A stretch of 64,000 nucleotides of DNA, from assembly GCF_023051145.1 (NCBI RefSeq), contig NZ_JALKFS010000005.1, positions 2,497,733-2,561,732 of the forward strand. Reading direction: 5' to 3'. The notes beneath the pieces were generated by a model. That model was not told the DNA's origin, did not search any database, and saw only the letters and a program-made list of their open reading frames with translations. The translations under genes and the position numbers were made by a program. Shown in pieces: positions 17,469-25,679 of the stretch. The stretch's first letter is position 1, and each line of letters starts with the position of its first letter. The DNA is from Williamsia sp. DF01-3. Lineage in GTDB: Bacteria > Actinomycetota > Actinomycetes > Mycobacteriales > Mycobacteriaceae.

Positions 17469-18189
17469 GGCGTCTCCGGTGTATCCGGATCCCGGTTCCT
17501 CCGGGCTCGATGTCGAACAGGCAGTAGCCGACGGTGTTCACCGAGAGTGTGCTGCGGCGCAGGGTTTTGCCCGGCATCGTCTTGAGCAGGATGGTGTGAT
17601 CCATCGGGGTCTGGCCGTGGGGGTGGATGTGGCCATGGAGCAGGAGCTGTGGACGCAACCGGTAGACCAGCGGGAGGAAACAGCGGAATCCGCGATGCGG
17701 GCCGTCTTCGGCGTCCCCGATGCCGCGCGCCGGACTGTGCGTGAGCAGGATGTCGACAGCCGACTTGCCGGGCATCATCCGATACGCGAAGCGGCGCAAA
17801 GCCAGTCGATTGGCCCGTTGACGCTGGGTCGCCTCCCGGTACTGATTGGGGCCGTCGTTGTAGCGGATACAGCCACCCAGTCCGGCAATGCGCACACCGG
17901 CCACCGTGACGATGCGGCCGTCGGCGTTCACCGCGCCCTCGGGCCCCGGATCACGGACCGGCAACCCTGCCTCGGTCCAGCCCGCCCGGGTCTTCTTGAA
18001 GCCGGACAGGTCCCGGTCGTGGTTGCCGGGTACGAAGACGCATGGAACACCGAAATGGGCCATGAGCTTCTCGAGATAGTCAAAGGGCAGGTCACCGGCA
18101 GCGACGATCAGGTCGGGCGCCAACTCCTCGGCAACCCCGTAGTAGAGGCTGTCGACGACCTCGTCCGATACCGAAAGCACACGCACCAC
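17458..18189 (-). CDS. Calcineurin-like metallophosphoesterase
   Basis: Encodes 243 residues from GTG at 18189. Metal-ligand motifs are visible: VPGNHD in the N-terminal half, LTHSPARG and HGHIHPHG towards the C-terminus. The usual first DxH motif is replaced by SVSDEVVDS at the N-terminus, so one metal site may differ from the classical form. The 3' end overlaps the ParB-like gene by 11 bases, so both are probably cotranscribed. The substrate is unknown. Confidence 0.8.
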   Translation of the reverse strand: MVRVLSVSDEVVDSLYYGVAEELAPDLIVAAGDLPFDYLEKLMAHFGVPCVFVPGNHDRDLSGFKKTRAGWTEAGLPVRDPGPEGAVNADGRIVTVAGVRIAGLGGCIRYNDGPNQYREATQRQRANRLALRRFAYRMMPGKSAVDILLTHSPARGIGDAEDGPHRGFRCFLPLVYRLRPQLLLHGHIHPHGQTPMDHTILLKTMPGKTLRRSTLSVNTVGYCLFDIEPGGTGIRIHRRRHGA

Positions 18190-18271
18190 GTGTTCGACCC
18201 TAGACGCGGCCGGGTGATGACGTGCCGAAGACCGCGATTACGGCCCAGATGAGGGGGATTACCCTGAGCGT

Positions 18272-18883
18272 GTGAGCGAGTCGGAGTCGTCGGTGATCGA
18301 TCGGGTGTCGGCGCACCTGCGTGGAATGTTCGACGACGTCGAACCCCAGCGGGCGTCGGTCACCTTCCTCGGGCTCGAATCGATTGACGTCCTTCGGTTT
18401 TCGATCGTGCCCAGCAGCGTGGCGTACGTGTCGCTCGGCTGCAGCCGGCATCCGATGGGAGAGCCGGACCAGCTGATCGTGGATCCGACGGCGGGACCCC
18501 GCGCGGAGGTGGTGATCCGGATGCGTCTGTCCGATGCCTCAGCCCGTTCCACACAGCTGCGCGGGCTGCACCGTACGGTCGCGATGCTGGCCGCGGCGCC
18601 TGCGGTGGAAGGGTTGGTCTTGACCGCCGATGCGCTGATCGATCTCGGCGAACCCCTGTGGGAAGGGGCGACCTTCACAGCTGTTGTACTCGAGGACGAC
18701 AAGATCGCGCCGTGCGAGATACCCGGCGACCTCGAAGACGTGCATTTCTTTCGGGCGATCCCCGTCACGGCAAACGAGGCGGCGTGGGTCCGGCTCAAAG
18801 GGGTGGACGCACTCCGCGCAGCGTGGACCGAAGCCGGGATCGACGTGAACGACCCGGTGAGGGCGGGCGCCACCATCGGTTGA
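18272..18883 (+). CDS. Suppressor of fused (SUFU) domain protein
   Basis: Encodes 203 residues from GTG at 18272, with a TACCCT -10-like box ending 6 bases upstream that suggests a leaderless start. The pattern of a conserved Tyr/Ser/Gly-rich centre (VAYVSLGCSRHPM), AEVVIRMRLSD, and the C-terminal FFRAIPVTANEAAWVRLKG segment fits the bacterial SUFU-fold family. In bacteria this fold is seen as stand-alone proteins and as immunity proteins beside toxins; no toxin is visible next to it here. Function unassigned. Confidence 0.7.
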   Translation: MSESESSVIDRVSAHLRGMFDDVEPQRASVTFLGLESIDVLRFSIVPSSVAYVSLGCSRHPMGEPDQLIVDPTAGPRAEVVIRMRLSDASARSTQLRGLHRTVAMLAAAPAVEGLVLTADALIDLGEPLWEGATFTAVVLEDDKIAPCEIPGDLEDVHFFRAIPVTANEAAWVRLKGVDALRAAWTEAGIDVNDPVRAGATIG

Positions 18884-18910
18884 CTGTCGTCCGCGGGCGC
18901 GGGGCCATGG

Positions 18911-19978
18911 TCACAGCCAGTGATTGCGCCGGAACGTCCGCCAGAGTCCCACGCAGATCGTGGCCAGCAACGTCAGCACTACGAAGTAGCCGTACTTCCA
19001 GTGCAGTTCGGGGATGTTGTCGAAGTTCATCCCGTAGATACCCGCGATCATCGTGGGCACCGACGCGATGGCCACCCATGCCGAGATCTTGCGCATGTCG
19101 GTGTTCTGCTGGATGCCGACCTTGGCCAATGCGGCGTCGATCAGCGATGTCAGGACCTCGTCGTAACTCGCGATCCGCTCGTTGACGCTGGTGTGATGGT
19201 CTTGGACGTCGCGGAAATAGCGCCGGACCTCTTTGGGGATCAACTTGTCCTCGGACGAGGTGAGCCGGCGCAGCGCCGCGTCGAGTGGGTCGACGGCCCG
19301 GCGCAACTCCATGACCTCGCGCTTGAGGAGGTAGACGGGTTCGATCTCGATCCGGCGGCCGGGCGAGAAGACGTTCTCTTCGAGCGCATCGACGTCGTAC
19401 TCGACCGCGGCGGTCACGTCGACATAGGTGTCGACCACATGGTCGGCCACGGCATGCATCACCGCGGTGGGCCCCAGAGCCAGGCGTTCGGGAAGTTCCT
19501 CGAGTTGCTTGCGAACCCCCGAGAGCCCTGTGTGGTCACCGTGGCGCACCGTGATCACGAACTCGTTGCCTGCCATGACCATGATCTCGCCGGTCTCGAC
19601 GACCTCGTTCGCCACCTGTAGAGATTCGTGGGCAACGTATTTGACGGTCTTCAGTACCAGGAACAACGTGTTGTCGTATTGCTCGAGTTTCGGCCGCTGA
19701 TGGGCTTGCACAGCGTCTTCGACCATCAGTTCGTGCAGGCCGAACGTGTTGGCCACCCCTTCCATCTGCCTGCTGTCGGGGGAGTGCAGACCCACCCACA
19801 CGTAGCCCCGTCCGGTGGAGCGCACCTCGTCGAGGGCGTGACTGAACGTGCGCAGCCCCGGGAGGCGTTTGCCGTCGACGTACACCGCACAGTCGACGAC
19901 TGCACGTGACGGCGGGATGGGCACCCTGGAGGAGGGTTTGCCTGGTGTGCTGGTACGCAGATGCGGCCGCGGCGGCAT
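18911..19978 (-). CDS. corA: CorA-family magnesium/cobalt transporter
   Basis: Encodes 355 residues. A large N-terminal cytoplasmic alpha/beta domain and long helical stalk lead into two C-terminal membrane helices. The family-defining selectivity motif GMN lies at 316-318 (IYGMNF) at the end of the first helix. The C-terminal tail is short and basic. It assembles as a pentameric Mg2+ channel in the family. It sits at the place of Rv1239c, following the trehalose operon as in M. tuberculosis. Confidence 0.92.
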   Translation of the reverse strand: MPPRPHLRTSTPGKPSSRVPIPPSRAVVDCAVYVDGKRLPGLRTFSHALDEVRSTGRGYVWVGLHSPDSRQMEGVANTFGLHELMVEDAVQAHQRPKLEQYDNTLFLVLKTVKYVAHESLQVANEVVETGEIMVMAGNEFVITVRHGDHTGLSGVRKQLEELPERLALGPTAVMHAVADHVVDTYVDVTAAVEYDVDALEENVFSPGRRIEIEPVYLLKREVMELRRAVDPLDAALRRLTSSEDKLIPKEVRRYFRDVQDHHTSVNERIASYDEVLTSLIDAALAKVGIQQNTDMRKISAWVAIASVPTMIAGIYGMNFDNIPELHWKYGYFVVLTLLATICVGLWRTFRRNHWL

Positions 19979-20143
19979 GGCACCTCCCTTGTCTGTGCGT
20001 GGCGAAAGTCCACGGGGGATGCTACGCCCGGAACCGTGGCGCCCGCCGATTCCGGTGGCTGCGCAGGGCCACGGCAGCGGGATTGCGCCTGGATCATCGG
20101 TGCTGGTTGATGTCGAATCGGTGGAGTGCGGGCTGCGAACACG

Positions 20144-20190
20144 TCACGACCACCCGAGACAACCTCACGACTACCAGGTATGGCCGTGAG
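20144..20190 (+). promoter_or_regulatory. Direct repeats and hairpin upstream of malic enzyme
   Basis: TCACGACCACC (20144-20154) and TCACGACTACC (20165-20175) are an 11-bp direct repeat with one mismatch, spaced 21 bp or two helical turns. A 6-bp stem CTCACG/CGTGAG (20164-20169 with 20185-20190) overlaps the second copy and is followed by CTTTT. This resembles either a paired protein site or an attenuator. The rest of the 232-bp corA-malic enzyme gap shows nothing clear. Confidence 0.3.
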
Positions 20191-20210
20191 AGCTTTTGGG
20201 TTGAAGTAGC

Positions 20211-21413
20211 GTGATCGGCGTGACTGACCTGATGGGCAGTGAACTGCCCGCCCCCGACGCCGACGCATCGACAATCACCCGCGACGAGATCTTCGCCGGC
20301 CATGAGGGTGGCAAATTGTCCGTGAGTATCACCTCGCCGCTCGACACCAAGCGTGCTCTGTCCATCGCCTACACACCCGGCGTCGCCGAGGTGTCCCGGG
20401 CCATCGCGGCCGACCCCGAACTGGCCCGGCGCTACACCTGGACCAATCGTCTCGTCGCGGTGGTCAGCGACGGCAGTGCGGTGCTGGGGCTCGGTGACAT
20501 CGGTCCTAGTGCCTCACTGCCTGTCATGGAGGGCAAGTCGGCGCTGTTCAAGAACTTCGCCGGGCTCGACTCGATCCCCCTGGTGCTCAGTACCAAGGAC
20601 CCCGACGAGATCGTCGAGACGCTGATCCGCCTGCGGCACTCCTTCGGTGCGGTGAACCTGGAGGACATCTCGGCGCCGCGGTGTTTCGAGATCGAGAAGC
20701 GGGTGATCGAAGCCCTTGACTGTCCGGTCATGCACGACGATCAGCACGGCACCGCCATCGTGGTGCTCGCGGCGCTGAAGGCGGCGACCAAGCTGCTGAA
20801 GAAGGACCGCAGCACCCTCAAGATCGTCATCTCGGGGTGCGGCGCCGCCGGCGTGGCCTGCGCCAACATCCTGCTAGCCGACGGCATCGCCGACGTCACG
20901 GTGATCGACAGCAAGGGCATCGTGCACAGTGGCCGCGACAACCTGCACGACGTCAAAGTCGACATGGCCGGGCGCACCAACCCCGACGGCAGGACTGGAT
21001 CGTTGTCGGACGCCCTCGTCGATGCCGATGTGTTCCTGGGGGTGAGTGCCGGAAAGGTGCCCGAGGAGGCCCTCGCGACGATGAATTCCGACGCGATCAT
21101 CTTCGCTCTGTCCAATCCTGATCCCGAGGTCCATCCCGATGTCGCACGCAAGTACGCGGCAGTGGTCGCCACGGGTCGCAGTGACTTCCCGAACCAGATC
21201 AACAATGTGCTGGCCTTCCCGGGAGTGTTCCGTGGAGCGCTCGACGCGGGCGCACGACGCATCACCGAGGAGATGAAGTTGGCCGCCGCCGACGCGATCG
21301 TCGAGGTCCTCGGCGATGACCTGTCGGCAGAGATGATCGTGCCGAGCCCGCTGGACCCCCGAGTGGCACCCGCGGTCGCCGACGCTGTTGCCAGGGTGGC
21401 CAAGCAAGGGTGA
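20211..21413 (+). CDS. NAD(P)-dependent malic enzyme
   Basis: Encodes 400 residues from GTG at 20211 (an ATG 7 codons later is possible). The malic-enzyme N-domain has TPGVAEVSRAI and the catalytic region GDIGPSASLPVMEGKSALFK; the metal/substrate motif is HDDQHGTAIV, and the cofactor Rossmann site is SGCGAAGVACANILL. Length fits the short bacterial form lacking a phosphotransacetylase tail. It converts malate to pyruvate and CO2. The malate dehydrogenase gene of M. tuberculosis is at about this point, so the local malate enzyme differs. Its stop overlaps the start of the downstream lipoprotein gene. Confidence 0.9.
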   Translation: MIGVTDLMGSELPAPDADASTITRDEIFAGHEGGKLSVSITSPLDTKRALSIAYTPGVAEVSRAIAADPELARRYTWTNRLVAVVSDGSAVLGLGDIGPSASLPVMEGKSALFKNFAGLDSIPLVLSTKDPDEIVETLIRLRHSFGAVNLEDISAPRCFEIEKRVIEALDCPVMHDDQHGTAIVVLAALKAATKLLKKDRSTLKIVISGCGAAGVACANILLADGIADVTVIDSKGIVHSGRDNLHDVKVDMAGRTNPDGRTGSLSDALVDADVFLGVSAGKVPEEALATMNSDAIIFALSNPDPEVHPDVARKYAAVVATGRSDFPNQINNVLAFPGVFRGALDAGARRITEEMKLAAADAIVEVLGDDLSAEMIVPSPLDPRVAPAVADAVARVAKQG

Positions 21414-22288
21414 ATTCCGCTCTACTGCAGCACATTCGACGAGTTGTGCCGGTCTTGGTGGTGGCCTGCGCGCTGATGGTCGCCGGTTGTTCGGACCCGG
21501 GACCCGCGCCGCAGGAGCTGGTGATGGGGTCGACGGCCGATACGCCGAGTCGAGTTGCCACAGCCATCTATGCGGGAGCTCTTCGCGGGGCAGGGGCGGC
21601 GGTCTCGGACGAACATCCGGTGGCCGACTACGGTGGCCTGCTCGACCAGATGGACAACCGCACAGTGGATCTGTTCCCGGCGTGGTCCGGAGAATTGCTG
21701 GCACAGCTCGATCCGGGGGCATCGGGACGCACGTCGGAGGACGTCTACAACCAGCTCAATCAGGCACTACCGCAAGGTGTCTCGGCAGGCGATGCCACCA
21801 CTGTGCAGAACAAGCCGCTGGTGTTCGTCTCCAGTGACCTCGCGGCCACGGCCGACATCGATGAACTCGCGGAATGCGCCGCACTCCCGGCAGGGCTGCC
21901 TCTGGTCACCGTGGTGGAACCGGCGCCGCAGACGGTCAGCGAGCTGGCCGGGGCGGGATGCGCTTTCGGTCCCGCTCGGGTGATGGATGCGCAGGCGGCG
22001 GTCGCGGAAGTGGCCGCGGGCCGCGCCGCAGGGTTGTTCTCGGCATTGGGCGTGGTGGCCGACGACGCCGGACTCCAGGGTCTCGACGACGGCAACGACG
22101 CGATGCGGGCGCAGGACCTGGTGCCGGTCTTCCGCACCGCTGCGCTCAGCCGGACGTTGTTCCGCGCGATGAACAAGGTTGCGGGCGAGTTGACCACCGC
22201 CGACCTGACCACCATGGCGGCCGAGGTCGACGGTGGTGCGGAGTTATCCGGCGTTGCGACCCGCTGGCTCGGCGAGCACAGCCTGTGA
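21410..22288 (+). CDS. Glycine betaine-type (OpuAC/ProX) substrate-binding lipoprotein
   Basis: Encodes 292 residues starting at a GTG that overlaps the malic enzyme stop by 4 bases. The signal peptide ends in lipobox VAGC (Cys27). The mature part shows the OpuAC-type pattern LVMGSTADTPSRVATAIYAG and a ligand-binding stretch with DLFPAWSGELL. No matching permease or ATPase gene is adjacent, so it is an orphan binding protein that must pair with a transporter elsewhere or act as a sensor. Its 3' end overlaps the convergent hydrolase by 45 bases. Confidence 0.78.
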   Translation: MNSALLQHIRRVVPVLVVACALMVAGCSDPGPAPQELVMGSTADTPSRVATAIYAGALRGAGAAVSDEHPVADYGGLLDQMDNRTVDLFPAWSGELLAQLDPGASGRTSEDVYNQLNQALPQGVSAGDATTVQNKPLVFVSSDLAATADIDELAECAALPAGLPLVTVVEPAPQTVSELAGAGCAFGPARVMDAQAAVAEVAAGRAAGLFSALGVVADDAGLQGLDDGNDAMRAQDLVPVFRTAALSRTLFRAMNKVAGELTTADLTTMAAEVDGGAELSGVATRWLGEHSL

Positions 22289-23185
22289 GTACCGCAGCCG
22301 ATCACCGAGGAATCGACCCAGGTCGTCGACCGCTGCAGCAGCCTCGGTCACCAGCGGTGCCGCGGTGTGCGCCACGTGCCACAGCGGACCGAGATCGGAT
22401 GCGGTGACGTCGACCCCTGCCTCACGCAGGGACGCGACGAACTCGGTGACCTGCTCGAGCAACAATTCACGCTGACCGATCTGGACCAGCGTGGGCGGCA
22501 GACCCTCCAAAGGTCCGACGGCCGGCGCATACCGGGGATCGGTGGGATCGCCGTCTCCGAGGTAGGCGGCTGCGCCCTGACGCGACCACTCGAGGTTCAC
22601 GACGATGTCGGTGCCGAGATCCTCCGACACCCCGGCAGGGTTCACCCATGGTGAGATCAGGCCGAGCGCCGCGGGGGTGACCCCGTGCTCGTCGATCAAC
22701 ACCCGCGCCGTGGCCACGCTGAGCCCGCCGCCTGCCGAATCGCCTGCGATCGCCACGGACTCGGGACTGTATCCGCGTTCGAGCAGGGCGAGGTAGGCGG
22801 CAACCGAGTCATCGACCGCGGCGGGCATCGGATGCTCGGGTGCAAGCCGGTAGTCGAGGGCATAGACCTCGGCGCCTGCGGCCCGCGCGAGCGTGGTGGT
22901 CAGCGCCCGATGAGTGGTCGGGGACCCGACGATGTAGGCACCGCCGTGCAGATACAGCACCGCCCGACCGTGTTCGGTGGCCCCGACACTGACCCGCTCG
23001 GCAGACCGATCACCCAGGGTCACCGACCGGATCACCGAGTGAGGCACCCTCGGCAGCAGCAACGTACTCATCTCCAGCAGCGTGCGCTGGGTCTGCGGCG
23101 ACCACCGCGAATTGAGGGTGAGTGCGAACAGCGGCCGGAAGATGAGTTCGCCGGCCGGGACCGACAGAAATGGTTTCAGTTCCAT
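22244..23185 (-). CDS. HSL-type alpha/beta hydrolase (esterase)
   Basis: Encodes 313 residues. The oxyanion-hole motif HGGAYIVG (about 80-87) and nucleophile motif GDSAGGG (about 148-154) place it in the hormone-sensitive-lipase family, like mycobacterial LipR or LipF. It follows the SDR and Baeyer-Villiger genes by short gaps on the same strand, so it is probably the esterase that hydrolyses the ester made by the monooxygenase. Its last 45 bases overlap the convergent lipoprotein gene. Confidence 0.85.
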   Translation of the reverse strand: MELKPFLSVPAGELIFRPLFALTLNSRWSPQTQRTLLEMSTLLLPRVPHSVIRSVTLGDRSAERVSVGATEHGRAVLYLHGGAYIVGSPTTHRALTTTLARAAGAEVYALDYRLAPEHPMPAAVDDSVAAYLALLERGYSPESVAIAGDSAGGGLSVATARVLIDEHGVTPAALGLISPWVNPAGVSEDLGTDIVVNLEWSRQGAAAYLGDGDPTDPRYAPAVGPLEGLPPTLVQIGQRELLLEQVTEFVASLREAGVDVTASDLGPLWHVAHTAAPLVTEAAAAVDDLGRFLGDRLRYSQAVLAEPAGRNAG

Positions 23186-23197
23186 GATCGCCAGGGG

Positions 23198-24061
23198 TCA
23201 GAGGAGCGGAGACGTGGAGGTCACGGGCGACGGGTCCGCCTTCGGCAGCAACCTGACCGCCAGCTTGCTGTTGACGATCTCGTACATGGATCCGCCGGCG
23301 CGAACCAGCAGATCGAGCACCTTGGCGTCGGCGCCGACAAGAACCCGTGGACGGTTGCGCTCGATCGCCTTGATGATGATCTCCGCGGCCCGTGCCGACG
23401 TGGTGCGGGCCAGCTTCTTGTCGAACAACTCGGCGGTGTTCTTCTGGTCGTGCCCTTCGGACACGGTGGCGTTGCGGGCGATCGCCGTCTTGATGCCACC
23501 GGGATGGACGCAGGTGACGTTCACCGGATGTCCGGCGATCCGCATCTCCTGGTACAGCGATTCGGTGAAGCCGCGGACCGCGAACTTTGCCGCGTTGTAG
23601 GCACTCTGACCCGGCATGGCCAGGATGCCGAACAACGACGAGGTGTTCACGACATGCCCGTCGCCCGATGCGATGAGGTACGGCAGGAACGCTTTGGTCC
23701 CGTTCACCACGCCCCAGTAGTCCACGTCCATCACGCGCTCGTACTGCTTGAACTCGGTCAGCTCGACCTCACCGTGATGCGCGATGCCGGCGTTGTTGAT
23801 GATGAGGTTGACCTTGCCGAAATGCTGGGCGACATCGTCCGCGTAGGTGAGGACGGCTTCGCGTTCGGCAACGTTGAGCAGCTGCGAATGTACTTCGGCG
23901 CCTTGCTCTTTGAGCATGCGCTCGGTCTCGTCGAGACCGGCGGGATTGACGTCCGAGATGGCGACCTTGGCGCCCTTGGCTGCGAGCTGGAGTGCCAGGT
24001 CGCGACCCATGCCCGAACCGGCGCCGGTCACCACGGCCACTTTGCCCCTGAAGTCCTTCAT
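23198..24061 (-). CDS. Short-chain dehydrogenase/reductase
   Basis: Encodes 287 residues. The classical SDR coenzyme motif TGAGSGMG is at 12-19, NNAG follows at about 90, and the catalytic Ser with YNAAK lies at about 157-161. Asp after the second beta strand (ISDVN) favours NAD(H). It starts with a 4-base overlap (ATGA) with the stop of the monooxygenase gene and ends 12 bases before the esterase gene. In this context it most likely oxidises a secondary alcohol to the ketone used by the monooxygenase; a SadH-like role as in the mymA operon is the alternative. Confidence 0.87.
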   Translation of the reverse strand: MKDFRGKVAVVTGAGSGMGRDLALQLAAKGAKVAISDVNPAGLDETERMLKEQGAEVHSQLLNVAEREAVLTYADDVAQHFGKVNLIINNAGIAHHGEVELTEFKQYERVMDVDYWGVVNGTKAFLPYLIASGDGHVVNTSSLFGILAMPGQSAYNAAKFAVRGFTESLYQEMRIAGHPVNVTCVHPGGIKTAIARNATVSEGHDQKNTAELFDKKLARTTSARAAEIIIKAIERNRPRVLVGADAKVLDLLVRAGGSMYEIVNSKLAVRLLPKADPSPVTSTSPLL

Positions 24062-25587
24062 GACGTCACCGCTTCTTTCAGTGTGTTGGTCGTGCCATCG
24101 CCATCGCCTGCCGCGGGAGCGATCGCGGCCGCGGTCGAGGTGTCGTACGCAGCCAGGTCGAACTTACGGGTCAGGCGCCGGTAGTTGAAGGTGAATCCTG
24201 GCCACAGCGTGGTGATGTTGCCGAACTTGTCCTTGTACCAGCTCGCGCAGCCGCCGGTCTCCCAGACACTTGTCTTGAGATTCTTCTGGATGGTGACGTT
24301 GTAATCGTGCTGTGCGTCTGCGCGCACCTCCACCCGGGAGATCCCGTACTGGCGGGACAGTTTGAAGTAGTCGACGAGGTAGTTGAGCTGGGACTCGATC
24401 ATGTAGACCATCGAGGTGTGGCCCAGCCCGGTGGACGGTCCCACCATCAGGAACATGTTGGGGAAGCCGTTGACGGTCGAACCCTTGTAGGCATTCATCC
24501 CCTCGGCCTCCCAGACCTGGGCGAGGCTGCGCCCGTCCTTGCCGATGATGTGCTCGAACGTGGGGGAGTCGGTGACGTGGAAGCCGGTCGCGATGACGAT
24601 GGCGTCGACCTCGCGGCTCACGCCATCGGCAGTGATGATGCCGCTGCTGGTGACTTCCTTGATCGGGTCGGTGACCAACTCGACGTTGGACTGGTTCAGC
24701 GCCGGGTAGTAGGTGTTCGACAACAGGATCCGCTTGCAGCCGACCTTCCAGTTCGGGGTGACCTTCGCCCGGAGCGCCGGGTCGGAGATACCGCGAGCGA
24801 TGTTCTGCTTGCCGATGATCTTGGCGGGTGCCAGGACGTTCGGCTGATGGGTGAGGCCGAACGAGACCAGTTCATGCGAGGCGTAGATGCTCGCGCGCAC
24901 CGCGCGCTGGAATCCGGGGATGTTCTTGAACGCCCAGTTCTCCTTGGCGGAGTACGGCCGGTCGGCACGCGGCAGGACCCAGGGGGCAGTGCGCTGGTAG
25001 ACGTCGAGTCGCCCGACCTTCTTGGCCAACTCGGGGATGATCTGGATGGCCGAGGCGCCGGTTCCGATCACTGCTACGCGCTTACCGGCCAGCTCGTAGT
25101 CATGGTTCCACCGCGCCGAGTGGAAGATCTCGCCGGTGAAGCTCTCGATGCCGGTGACGTCGGGGAGCTTGGGCTCGCAGAGGGGCCCGATCCCGCCGAT
25201 GAGGAACTCTGCCTCCCACTGACCCTTGTCGGTGTCGATCACCCAGTGGCCGGCCTTTTCGTCCCAGGCGGTCTTGATGACCTCGGTGTTCCACTGGGTC
25301 CGCGACCCCAGGTCGTACTTGTCGGCGACGCCGTTGATGTACTTGTGGATCTCGGGCTGCTGCGAGAAGGAGCGGCTCCACGAGGGGTTGAGCGCAAATG
25401 AGTAGGAGTACAGGTGCGAGGGGACGTCGCATGCCGCACCGGGATAAGTGTTGTCGCGCCAGGTACCACCGAAATTGCTGCCGCGGTCGAGGATGACGAA
25501 GTCGTCGAAACCGTTCTGCTGCAGCTTGACAGCAGCACCCAATCCGGAAAAGCCTGCGCCGATGATGGCGATCTTTACAACGTTCAT
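24058..25587 (-). CDS. Flavin-dependent Baeyer-Villiger monooxygenase
   Basis: Encodes 509 residues from ATG at 25587. An ATG 4 codons upstream (25599) lies inside the predicted -10 box, so it is rejected. The FAD Rossmann motif GAGFSG is at 10-15, the NADPH motif GTGASA lies mid-protein, and the Baeyer-Villiger fingerprint FxGxxxHxxxW is intact as FTGEIFHSARW. The enzyme inserts oxygen next to a ketone to give an ester. It is the first gene of the operon with the SDR and esterase and is divergent from a TetR gene with shared operators. It also resembles MymA/EthA-type enzymes of mycobacteria. Confidence 0.9.
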   Translation of the reverse strand: MNVVKIAIIGAGFSGLGAAVKLQQNGFDDFVILDRGSNFGGTWRDNTYPGAACDVPSHLYSYSFALNPSWSRSFSQQPEIHKYINGVADKYDLGSRTQWNTEVIKTAWDEKAGHWVIDTDKGQWEAEFLIGGIGPLCEPKLPDVTGIESFTGEIFHSARWNHDYELAGKRVAVIGTGASAIQIIPELAKKVGRLDVYQRTAPWVLPRADRPYSAKENWAFKNIPGFQRAVRASIYASHELVSFGLTHQPNVLAPAKIIGKQNIARGISDPALRAKVTPNWKVGCKRILLSNTYYPALNQSNVELVTDPIKEVTSSGIITADGVSREVDAIVIATGFHVTDSPTFEHIIGKDGRSLAQVWEAEGMNAYKGSTVNGFPNMFLMVGPSTGLGHTSMVYMIESQLNYLVDYFKLSRQYGISRVEVRADAQHDYNVTIQKNLKTSVWETGGCASWYKDKFGNITTLWPGFTFNYRRLTRKFDLAAYDTSTAAAIAPAAGDGDGTTNTLKEAVTS

Positions 25588-25594
25588 GGGTACG

Positions 25595-25622
25595 AACATA
25601 CCGCCTATTGACGAGCTGTCAA
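25595..25622 (-). promoter_or_regulatory. Sigma-A promoter of the monooxygenase operon
   Basis: On the minus strand a consensus -35 TTGACA (25622-25617) and -10 TATGTT (25600-25595) are 16 bases apart. Transcription would begin at about 25588-25589, 1-2 bases before the ATG at 25587, giving an essentially leaderless message. Operator 1 overlaps the -35 and spacer. Confidence 0.65.
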
Positions 25623-25625
25623 TAG
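25605..25625. promoter_or_regulatory. TetR operator 1 (perfect inverted repeat)
   Basis: CTATTGAC (25605-25612) and GTCAATAG (25618-25625) are perfect 8-bp arms around a 5-nt spacer. The site covers the -35 box and spacer of the monooxygenase promoter. The same left half-site recurs in operator 2, 44 bases away. Confidence 0.65.
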
Positions 25626-25647
25626 CGGAACGTCGAGCACGACCCCG

Positions 25648-25670
25648 ACTATTGACGAAGAGTCAGTACT
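25648..25670. promoter_or_regulatory. TetR operator 2 (imperfect inverted repeat)
   Basis: ACTATTGAC (25648-25656) and GTCAGTACT (25662-25670) flank a 5-nt spacer, with the same CTATTGAC half-site as operator 1. It overlaps the -10 box TACTAT (25667-25672) of the tetR gene, whose GTG is 8 bases further on, so it should mediate autorepression. Confidence 0.6.
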
Positions 25671-25679
25671 ATCGGACGC

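Noticed and set aside
19979-20143. Mg2+ riboswitch (M-box) upstream of corA
   Set aside because: No long conserved helices or purine-rich core could be recognised in the gap.
22685-24184. A 499-codon open frame antisense to the esterase, SDR and monooxygenase genes
   Set aside because: Same effect; it crosses the boundary of three well-supported genes on the other strand and has no recognisable domain.
25588-25599. ATG at 25599 as the start of the monooxygenase
   Set aside because: It falls in the predicted -10 box of the strongest promoter in this gap, so the ATG at 25587 is preferred.
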